A model generated the notes under the pieces. The model worked only from the letters and a program-made list of their open reading frames with translations, ran no database searches and was not told the origin of the DNA. The translations under genes and the position numbers were made by a program. Below, piece by piece: positions 10,080 to 19,300 of a DNA stretch of 22,500 bases (position 1 is its first letter; every line of letters starts with the position of its first letter). The stretch comes from Apostichopus parvimensis (taxonomy: Eukaryota > Echinodermata > Holothuroidea > Aspidochirotida > Stichopodidae): positions 14,471-36,970 of the forward strand of contig KN887310.1 of the NCBI GenBank assembly GCA_000934455.1. Reading direction: 5' to 3'.

Positions 10080-11480
10080 CTCTAATTGTGGTGCGGTACC
10101 TTAGATATACTTTACATAATTCGCAGTAGCAGCTCGCTGAAGATCAACCCGCACAAACCGAGCGTGTGGATTCCAAGGTTTTCACCGATTTCAGTAACTA
10201 AGATAACGTGCGTTTTACAATACCCGCATAATCAGGACAATAAAATTCTAAACCATATGCATGTAGTGCATTGAAAACTTCCTTGATTTGGTGCAATACT
10301 GTGACCATTCCATATTCAGAAAGGACTGACTGATTTCACAAGTGTAAGTTTATATTCTTCAGATTACATTGGAGCACACTTGGTATATACGTTCAACATG
10401 TTTATGTAGAAAATACAGAGTTTATGCGTGCATCTTTTAGATCCAAGAGGATACTAAGCAGTTTAAAACTCATCACTATACAACAGCAATTTTAATTTCA
10501 GAGCATTTCTCTGCGATTGGTTTTTGCTTCTCTACAAATTTGCCTTCCAAGTAGTTTGCTATTTCACCTGTGGTGTGGGCAATGCACTGCTTGTAAAATC
10601 AAAGGCATTACATCTGGTTGCTCTAATATTGCTTTTAGGAGCCGTGAAAGTGGAACATATTGGTATGTATCACTTTTTTAGTACTTGCAAAGCCACTCTG
10701 TCATTCCTATTAAGTTTAGATTGGGAGTTTTGCCCAATTATTTACTCTTCTGGCAGCACCAGGGCATTCTTCCTTTTCAAATATTTAATTTGCAAAAATT
10801 CAGAAGAAAACTCTTAAAATAGATTCATGTCTTGAAAACAATTCAGCATTTTTTGGACTTGCTTATCTCTCCATCCTAACTCAGTTTGAAATGCATTCAG
10901 CTATTTCTCAGTTTATTTTTTTTTAAGTGTCATCACTACTCTCTAACTTGATTCACTATTTCAGTTGATATAGATCTGTACGGTATGCTACTGTATGATT
11001 TAAGTGTTGCAATAAAAGTAGTGATTGCATCACTAATAACATTGACATTCATGTCCTCTTCAAAATGTTTACCAAGATCCATGTCAGCTATATCATTATC
11101 CTTACTCTCATTGTCATTGATGCTGCAAGGAGCATGTATTTCTGGTTGACCAGTACCAGCAACACTTGCATGTACTTCACCACGACAATTTATAACCCGT
11201 GTTTCCTTTCTGCAATCAGGGAGCTGCTACTCTAACAGGGAGCTGCTACTTAGTAGCAGCTCCCTGTTAGAGTAGCAGCTCCCTGCTGCAATGAATTTCT
11301 AAGATGCCTTTTGTAGCAAAATAATTTATCAAAAGTTGCATAGCAGTTGTCTGACATCCACACTAGTTTTCTTCTGCTTCCAGAATGAATGCCATGCATG
11401 TATTTCATATGACCGAGAATAGCTTCAACATTTTCCACTTGTAATGTATGTATACACTGTCTGCTGCTAAAACCAATATA
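10080..11480 (-). pseudogene. Intronless relic of a C2H2-finger, CACTA-transposase-like protein
   Basis: Minus-strand remains in N-to-C order. First a pair of degenerate C2H2 fingers (11460-11290): QCIHTLQVENVEAILGHMKY-MH, then KLVWMSDNCYATFDKLFCYK-RHL. The first Cys of finger 2 has become Trp. Next a 95-codon open stretch (11221-10936) ends VISDAITTFIATLKSYSSIP…. One frame with three in-frame stops follows (LNAFQTELGWRDKQVQKML…, FLQIKYLKRKNALVLPEE), then YQYVPLSRLLKAILEQPDVM (about 10660-10600). Then LKLKLLLYSDEF…YPLGSKRCTHKL (about 10510-10430), and last GENLGIHTLG and CYCELCK (about 10190-10110). The order 'D-x-F…PLGS-K…HK', 'G-D/E-N-L-G', 'C-x-C-x-L-C' parallels EnSpm/CACTA (tnp2-type) transposases and multi-copy uncharacterised proteins of fish and invertebrates. 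That is inference from memory. No introns are evident. Stops, frameshifts and a palindrome insertion make it non-functional. Confidence 0.6.
11210..11292. repeat. Perfect 69-nt palindrome with 7-bp flanking direct repeats
   Basis: Arms 11217-11250 and 11252-11285 are exact reverse complements (34 nt each) around a single T at 11251. Each arm contains two copies of CAGGGAGCTGCTACT. CTGCAAT stands directly on both sides (11210-11216 and 11286-11292), like a target-site duplication. It splits the zinc-finger relic between the finger pair and the following open stretch. Confidence 0.9.
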
Positions 11481-11539
11481 CCGCCCAGAACTTGAGCCAA
11501 GTAAATGGATCTACACTGTATGTAGATTGCCCTAGAATT

Positions 11540-11600
11540 GATGTACAAGATGCCCTATTGATCAACCGGGCTGCTAGACTAGTCCTGAAGCATAGTATTT
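11540..11600 (+). mobile_element. Possible tiny LINE fragment
   Basis: The + frame reads VQDALLINRAARLVLKHS, similar to the RVQVLQNWAARLVLG block of the CR1-like element near 18320. It is only about 60 bp and has no flanking support, so chance cannot be excluded. Confidence 0.3.
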
Positions 11601-11633
11601 GTGTGTTTCTTTTAAAAGGTTGCACACTTCAAG

Positions 11634-12195
11634 TTATTGTGATGAGTCGCCGACTTTTGAGTAACATATGCATCTTGACATAAGTTGAATATATGATAGA
11701 TTACACTAAGATTGCTACAAAAGGTAAATACATGATATCAGCACATGTCATATTATACAGACTTGGAAACATCTCATCTGTCTCTTGAGGACCACCGTAC
11801 CTTTTTGGCGGAAAGTATTTAATTATCCTCTCAAGCAGCTGATTCACTTGCTGGTATACAATATTGTAATATTAAAAAAAAATTAACAATTTAATTGTTA
11901 TCTTAATATGTCATTTTAATATATAATACAATATGCAACAAAATTATTGTGGATGTTTTATATTGTCGAGCGTGCTATATTATAACAACGATTATATTGT
12001 TGCTTTTTTATATGAGTATGATACAATATTATTGCATGATACAATGTGAATTGGGTGTCTCAAGCATATTGGGAACAGTAGAAAGAATCCCCTTACGATC
12101 TTTTCTGAAGATTCTGTTATAATTCCTTAAACGTATTCCATAACTTGACAGACTTGTTTTGTTTTCTCCTACTAGTCTGACATTACAGAAGAGAA
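11634..12195 (-). repeat. Copy 2 of the ~570-bp direct repeat
   Basis: Same orientation as 5717-6292. The minus strand again keeps QQVNQLLERIIKYFPPKRYG followed by GPQETDEMFPSLYN. Compared with copy 1, the differences in this stretch are a few substitutions and one 9-base gap in frame, then the copies drift. It begins about 150 bp upstream (minus sense) of the finger relic. Confidence 0.75.
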
Positions 12196-12421
12196 ACTTC
12201 ATGGCTTCCTAGCAATCAGAAAGGTAAATAGATCCTCACCCATGTTAGTTTGTTACTTGTTTGATTGGGCTGGGAAAAGTAAAATGGAATTATTCTTTTT
12301 CATAATTCTAGGAAACACATCTCAATAATTTGTCTGGTTTGGTGTTAGTAAGTTGATTGTTCGTCAAACAAGTGTTTCAAAATTCAATTACAGCCAGTAA
12401 AGAGAAAACTTTGACCCGTAT
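12196..12421. other. Spacer, no gene
   Basis: No coding or repeat structure recognised. Confidence 0.4.
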
Positions 12422-12665
12422 TGGAACTCCGTGAAGAATAGTATTAATGATGTTGCCTTCGAACTCTTTGGAGGATAGTATTAATGATGTTGTTTTCGAA
12501 CTCTACAGAGGATTATGTTGTCTTCGAACTCTACAGAGGATAGTATTAATGATGTTGTCTTCGAACTCTTCAGAGGATAGTAATAATGATGTTGTCTTCG
12601 AACTCTACAGAGGATATTATTATGTTGTCTTCGAATTCTATAGCGGATTGTATCAATTATGTTAT
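12422..12665 (+). repeat. Minisatellite, TTCGAACTC core
   Basis: Six or so units of 'GATGTTGTCTTCGAACTC…AGAGGATAGTATTAAT'. Some are about 42 bp and others are shortened by loss of the ATAGTATTAATG part. The reading frames that cross it are by-products of the repeat. Confidence 0.85.
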
Positions 12666-12892
12666 TCATATTGTGAAAAAAATCAGATATTGTCTTCTTC
12701 TTTAAATCAACATTTAATAAGCACGATCGTTATGAGAATGTTGTATATAATTGTTTATTTATAGACCAACGAAAACAATGGAATCATAGGCACAGGAAAT
12801 GTGGACGAATGAACCTATTTATCCTGGAGTTGATGTAAGCATCATCTAGTTTATATGAAAACTATTTGATATCCTGACTCAGTTACAAACAC

Positions 12893-13139
12893 GTACATCG
12901 TTCTTCTCAACCAACCAACAAATGGTAGCAGAGGGCGTACTTCTCAACCAACCAACAAATAGCAGCAGAGGGCGTACATCGTTCTTCTCAACCAACCAAC
13001 AAATGGTAGCAAAGGGCGTACATCCATCTTCTCAACCAATCAACAAATAGCAGCAGAGGGCGTACATTGTTCTTCTCAACCAATCAACAAATAGCAGCAG
13101 AGGGCGTACATCGTTCTTCTCAACCAACCAACAAATGGC
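12893..13139 (+). repeat. 44-bp minisatellite upstream of GGH
   Basis: Six copies of a unit built from GTACATCGTTCTTCTCAACC, AACCAACAAATGGTAGCAG and AGGGC. One copy lacks 8 bp (ATCGTTCT), and the last is truncated. Two copies read ACCAATCAAC in place of ACCAACCAAC, creating CCAAT-box-like words. The array ends about 125 bp before the GGH start codon, so copy number could affect promoter spacing. This is inference. Confidence 0.9.
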
Positions 13140-13167
13140 ACAAAATGGAAGCACTTTCCTTTCTGTT

Positions 13168-13175
13168 TATAAAGG
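13168..13175 (+). promoter_or_regulatory. TATA-like box of GGH
   Basis: TATAAAGG lies about 90 bp upstream of the GGH ATG. A start site about 30 bp downstream would give a 5' UTR of some 65 bases. It is the only such box between the minisatellite and the ATG. Confidence 0.5.
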
Positions 13176-13264
13176 CAGCAAATAAAACGTCGATAAAAAA
13201 GTATATTAGTTTAATAATTGCCAATTACTAAACTGTTGCAACGGATGAGCCCAACCTTTTAACC

Positions 13265-13358
13265 ATGGACAGTGAAAGATGTTTCGTGTCGTTGAATGTT
13301 ATATTATGTATATACCTTTCTGTTGGAGAAGCGACTTTTAATAACAGACCAAATATCG
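13265..13358 (+). CDS. GGH: GGH exon 1 (start codon, signal peptide)
   Basis: ATG at 13265 is followed by a hydrophobic core typical of a secretory signal, then ATFNNRPNI and one base of the next Gly codon. The donor GTAAGA begins at 13359. The start was chosen because it gives a complete signal peptide of normal length and lies just below the TATA-like box. Confidence 0.9.
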
Positions 13359-16300
13359 GTAAGAACTTAGCCTATTTATCACGCATGCAAACATTTAAAA
13401 AAATCAGACCATTGGTAATATGGATTATGGCCTCACAAAGAGGAACATTTGTGGAATTTTGATTCAGTTACTAACAGGATTTCAAAGCTGTCTAGAGTGG
13501 GGGGGGGTATTCTAAATTCCCCGACTGATTTTAGTTTTTTTTTTGCGGTGGGGAGGGGAGTCACCAATCCGCCCTAAAGAAGGCCTTAAGGGAGAAATTT
13601 TTGTTAGGGGGGGGGGAGGGAGTCCCTTTGCCTTCATACATAGCTACGGCCCTAGGCTAGAGACGAATCAAAAATTTTGTCAAGGAAGGGGTGTGGCCCT
13701 AGGGTCGTTGAAGCCGACTCCCGTGTAAGTATATTTCGAATGCAAACTGCTTAAATTTTAAGTGAGATTGAGGCGGAAGGTCTAAGTTCTTCGCTGAAAG
13801 AATGTGAAACAATCCACGACTGATCATGGAGTGACCCCCCCCCCCCTTAAGCACGTCACTTGATCTTAATGTAGTTTTCGAAATATGCTCATATATAATT
13901 TTCATCAGAATTTCACTTGAAGCAAACAGACGAGATGTCATATATACATATTGAACAACATGTTGAGGTTTTTCTTGTATCAAGGTTTCTATATGTCAAG
14001 ATAAGAAATCATTGGTATATTACAAACTTCACAGTTCCCTAAATGTACAATTCATATTCATCTACCCAATTAAGGGTCAACAGGAAGAGTGCTTGGCAAC
14101 CATAAACATTAGTCAAGATTTCTATTAGTGGGAATTAAACATTTGTAATTTATAGTCAATTCTACTGGCTGACATCTGACTCACCCCTTTGTTGACAATT
14201 CTTTAATATTTCCACGGTGAATTAGCTTAACTTATTAGTTATTGTTTTGCCTTTTTTCCATTGCATGTTTCTGGCTAATAATGGGTGTACAGACTTGAAA
14301 TCATTTTTAGACGCATTCATGGTGCGGATAACACAAGCTAGGGTTGGTTTAGATTACGTGTCAGAGTTTGCGTGCGGACGGTATATGGTAGTACACTCCA
14401 TATAACTTCTCCGTTGACTTACAAACTAATTCGTTAAAGAAATATGGTCTGTAAGTCCTTGTAGAAGTTCTCACTAGCTAAACCATATAGAATGCGAAAA
14501 GGGCAAACTTATTTCGTTGTCTAAACTAAGGTTGCTGCTGTCTAAACTAAAGTTGTTGCTGCTGTTTTACCGTGCTGTTGCTCAAACTCACGTTGATGTC
14601 CCCGAAACGCACATACATGCACATAACTCCTCCACGCTCATGCACTGGCTATGTTTCTAGTCTGCAAGTTTTCTGAGAATCACGGAGGTGGCTTTAGCTA
14701 TTTATGAGAACAATACGTTCCATTGTCTGTCTTCCTGTTTGTCTGTCTGTTGATGTTCAATCCTCTAATTATGAATACAGGAGTTATGATGCAGGAAAGC
14801 TCGTCTGAAATGAGTCAGTATGGGTCAACTTACCTTCCAGCTGCCTATGTCAAGTTCCTGGAGTCATCGGTGCCAGGGTAGTCCCAATCTTTGTTAACCA
14901 GAGTGACAGCAAGTATGAAGATTTGTTCCAATCCTTAAATGGGTAAGTAACTATCTGCACGGTCTATTTTAATATTTGTAGACAATCTGTTGACGTACGT
15001 TGTAGAATGCACATTTTTAATTAATCGTTCTGAGAATAACATTCGGGTCTAAGCGTAATAAACTCTGAGTATTAATATCTTTTGGGCCCAATCTCAAAAC
15101 CATGTTGCCCCCAAACATAGGAAACTTGTTCTTAATCGTAAACGTATACAAGATATGCTAAATAAAAGTGATCCTTCTTCACTCAAGAAAATGCTTACAT
15201 CTTCGTCAGTTCACCCGATTAAAGTATCAAGTCTCAAATACTTGTTCTCCAGTAAACTTAAAAAAGTTATGCTAACTTAGTAAATTAGACGTCTAAATAT
15301 TCGTTTATATCTTTAATAATAACATGATGCAAATCCCAAACTGGAAAAATGTTTTAAATTCTTTGTGATAAATATGTCACCTCATACAGCCCGGAAACCC
15401 CATTTCTGTTTGGAAAATATCCTACTTTAAAAGTGGTGCCTGGTCGCTGTCATTTTGTAAATCTGTGACGTCATAATGCCGCTAGAGTCTGGGAACTTTA
15501 CTTCCTCTTTGCTATTCTTTTCATATTTTTTTACAGGTATAGAATGATGACAGTGTTGACATTGAAACCAGTGTATCATTACATCATGTTAAGAGCTTCA
15601 TCGTTTTAGACTCAGTATTTTCGAAACACATCTGCAAATCCAGAAACTAAGCATTGTTATGAATAAATCAAAAAATAAATAAAACTGAAGCACTTGTGGT
15701 TCAAGAATGTCATATTAAAACTTGATCAAGTTTTCATCCTTGGGTGTGAAAGAAGATTAAACCTAGAAGATCTGCTAAATGGGATACAATTTTGTTAGCT
15801 ACTTAGGGAAGTTGTTCATGACATTGGTCTTCATGACATAGACTAATGATGCTGGTTACGTTTGTGTCTGCAACACATGTCAATGAAGTGTGAGACGAGA
15901 GTCACCAGGGACATAGCACAAAGCAATCCCATGCACGCCTATAACAGCCTGAGAGGGCGCTTACGATTTTTTTGGTTTCTCTGTCCAAGTTATATAAGCG
16001 TTTGACAAAAAATTCCGCTCGAAGCGTTAAGTCACCTGGTTTTTGCTATTACAACTAAAATTCTCGGATATCCTCAGAGATGGACGGTGTTGGGTGGGAA
16101 TGGCCTGCAGGGGAACTAACGTAACTCGTACATTGTGATCCATTACAAATATATAGGCAAACTGGTACTAATTAAACTTACTTTGGAGAGGTAGGGTATA
16201 TGTCTTACTTCATCATTCCTTTCAAGCACAAGACCTGAAGACAGTTTGTGTTCTTTTCTACATAAAATAACTGTTGTGGCCATCGGATGTCACCGCCTGA

Positions 16301-19300
16301 CACATTCCATTTCCGTTTCAAGAAACAGAAAACGCTGTTGAGCAAACAGTTATCTATAGAAAATGTTTTGACCGGTTTGTTTGAGGATTTCATCGAACTA
16401 CTCCCACCGCTACCCTCCCCCACCCCTTGCACCCTACCCGTCCAACGCGTGTATTGCAGCTGCATGTGTCTTCAACAGAATTAAATATATTGTAGTTTCG
16501 AATTGTAAGGTTTTCCTTTATGCCGATGATACTGTCATCATATATAGTTCAAAAAACGAATTAGATATTGAAAGGGTAACAAAATTGGACATGGGAGCTG
16601 TTTCTGATTGGATGAACTTTAATAAGCTGACACTTAATGTTTCTAAAACCAAGTTTATGACATTTGGCTCTTCTCAAATTATAAAAAATGTTAATCCCTC
16701 AATGGAAAGCTTGATAATGATATTCTTGAAAATGTATATGTACTCATTTACCTTGGAATGTGGTTCGACCCGTTTCTTAAATGTGAAAACATATTGACAA
16801 AATTACTTCCATATTAGAAATTGGGTTAGTCAATGGGCTAGCAGGACCCACCAAGCACCCCCCCCCTACCAGACTCTCCGCGAGTGGTATCATTTTATCC
16901 AGGGGACCCGTCCAAACAATATTTTGCATGTTACCATTGAAAATGTTGGGATCGACTCTGCATTTCCGCCATTTTCCAAAATGGCCGCCATTTGGAACTA
17001 TTTTCACCCATATCTCGGCGTCTAAGGCTCATAGAGTTATAATTCTGGTGTTTATACCCATGTTTTCTGGGTCAAGGAATCCACTAAGAACAAAGACATA
17101 ACCATTGGATCATTGCGCTGCAGCGGCCATTTTGAAATTCAAAATGGCCGCCAATTCGGAACTATTTTTACCTATAACTCAGCTTCTAAGGCACATAGAG
17201 TTATAATTCTGGTGTCTATACCCATGTTTTCAGGGTCAAGGAATCCAATAAGAATAAGAACATTAACACTGGGACATTGTGCTGAGGAAGCCATTTTGAA
17301 ATTCAAAATGGCCGCCATTTGGAACTATTTTCTCTTTCAACAAACCCATGTTTTCAGAGTTAAGGAATCCAATAAGATCATCAACATTATAAAAATAAAA
17401 CAAAATAAAACATTGCCATGTTTTTATCATCAAGTATTTCACTAGGCTCAGTGATATTAATGCTGGGCCCCTTTGTTGGTAACATGTTCAACCATCTTGA
17501 ATTCCAAAATGGCTGCTTGGCATTCAGAACTAACATGTGATGCAAGTACTTCTCTAAATTTACAGTTATCCTGATGTAACTTTCCACCTGTACTACAATT
17601 CACTGTCACTGTCACTGTCATCGCTTTCTGATGGAACAGGTAGTGATTCTTGATCATCAGAATCTTCATCATCTGATTCACAGCTTGGGTCAAGTAGTTC
17701 CACTTCGTCCACTAGCGCTTGGGGAAATATCGGTCCGTCCACCCACAAATTCTCTTTGATGAGGGTGACACAACCAGTGCCTTCCGAGGGAAAGGGAAAG
17801 TGAAACCAATCAAAGTGATGCAGAAGCATCCAAAATTCCAGCCCAGAGCTTGGACGTGAATAGGAGGTCACAAATGAGCTGTTTGCTGGTCTGGAAGAAT
17901 TCACCTGTGCTTTCTATGGTCGACCAAGATTCAAAAGCATAGATAAACTTCGGTTCACCCTCATCAAAGAGAAGTGTTGCGATGATCCTAAATTGCATCT
18001 TGGTCGCAATGTGGACCTGGCGATGCTACCACCCTGCCGTGGGGTGTTGCAACAGCATATCTGTAGAGTTAACTACTAGGTCGCTATATGGAGACGTGCA
18101 GACATTCCCATTCAAGACGTTCCATCGCCAACAGATGGACATGGATGGACTCTGAAGTCTGGTTTCCTGGAGCTTGGTGGGTCCTGCTAGCCCATGGACT
18201 AGTATTCTAAAAAGACTTAGTTGGTGTGGTGAACAGCATACCCGTAATACTCTGTACAACGCTCTAATTGTACCCCATATTGATTATTGTTCTGCCGAAC
18301 AAATTGGTTGACCGGGTTCAGGTTCTTCAAAATTGGGCAGCTAGATTAGTCCTGGGTTGTGGGCTTCGAGATGTGCATGTTACAGATATTTTTGCTAAAT
18401 TGAAGTGGCTTAATGTCCGTCAACGTGTATGATATATCAGGAATATTCTAATGTATAGATGTGTCCACGGCCTGGCTCCAGATTACCTTACTGATAATAC
18501 AATTCTACTGAGAGATAGACATTCGTACAGAACTAGATCTAGCTGCTCTAATAATGTTTTACTTGCTCCTGTTAGATCTGGGAATGGTGAAAGGTCCATT
18601 AAATTTTCTGGAGGCAGGTCGTGGAACAGTCTTGCCCCAAATTTGAAATGTTTGCCAAATGTTAATATTTTTAAACGCAATATGAAAACTTATATATTTT
18701 GTTTAGATGTCTGATATTTGTTTGTCCAATTTGTTGCCGTCCTTTTTGTGCTTTTAGATGTTTACCTTTTGTCTACTGCATAATATTGTATGTATTTTGT
18801 ATTGAGGGCTCCTCTGGAAAGCAGTGCTTCTGCATTGAGCAGGACTACCCTCATTAAAGATGACAATAATAAAACAATAATAAAACAATAAAACAATAAT
18901 AAAAATAATTTGTTGCAAATTGTTTTTCCCTAGTTAATAAACATAGCGTTTCATGCATCGAGAAAATATACTTCCTGTTCCAAAACGAAAGTGACTAGTT
19001 GAGCATATGTAAGACGGATGCGACATGGCTATACGATCATAGTATTGGTGTAACTAACATAAGGTTATTTATTGTGCATGGTAATCATGCTGAAGGTTGT
19101 GCAACTAGTCACTAAACACTGCTCTCTTTCCGCCATTTTGGATGCATGAGAAGAACAGGGCGTTCGTACACATTGGTATGATTGGTTGCATGGTGCCCTT
19201 ACTGAAATTGTTGGTGCCCCTGCATGAATTGTTAGTGCCCCTCGTTAAATTGTTGCCCCTCTAACCCATAAATACTTTCAACGGGTCTGATACACTTACG

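Larger units (their letters stand above)
16829..18199. mobile_element. 1.37-kb inverted-repeat DNA element with TA target duplication
   Basis: Both ends carry a 28-bp inverted repeat (16829-16856 and 18172-18199) with one mismatch at position 4. The shared core is ATGGGCTAGCAGGACCCACC. TA stands on each side (16827-16828, 18200-18201). Removing the element and one TA rejoins the LINE almost in frame (IDKITSILEIGL-V…ILKRLSW), so it inserted after the LINE. TA duplication is the habit of Tc1/mariner and some other DD(E/D) elements. No transposase is recognisable, so it is probably non-autonomous. Confidence 0.82.
16495..18915 (+). mobile_element. CR1-like LINE fragment, interrupted by a nested element
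   Basis: Left part 16495-16828: RT motif C in CKVFLYADDTVII, then SDWMNFNKLTLNVSKTK and, after a frameshift, DNDILENVYVLIYLGMWF. Right part 18200-18915: SILKRLSW…TLYNALIVPHIDYCS, then after a frameshift RVQVLQNWAARLVLG, KLKWLNVRQRV (a stop where Trp is expected), MYRCVHGLAPDYLTDN, and SGGRSWNSLAPNLK, ending at TGA 18712-18714. The tail carries CTCTGGAAAGCAGTGCTTCTGC and an AATAAAACAATA repeat (about 18862-18900). The 5' end is truncated inside the RT domain. Frameshifts and a stop show that it is dead. Between the halves lies the TA-flanked element at 16829-18199. Confidence 0.88.

Noticed and set aside
10524-10817. 97-codon + strand ORF
   Set aside because: It is the antisense shadow of the minus-strand finger/transposase-like relic, whose motifs are recognisable.
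12447-12764. 105-codon ORF in either strand of 12.4-12.7 kb
   Set aside because: It is the translation of a minisatellite with near multiple-of-three units.
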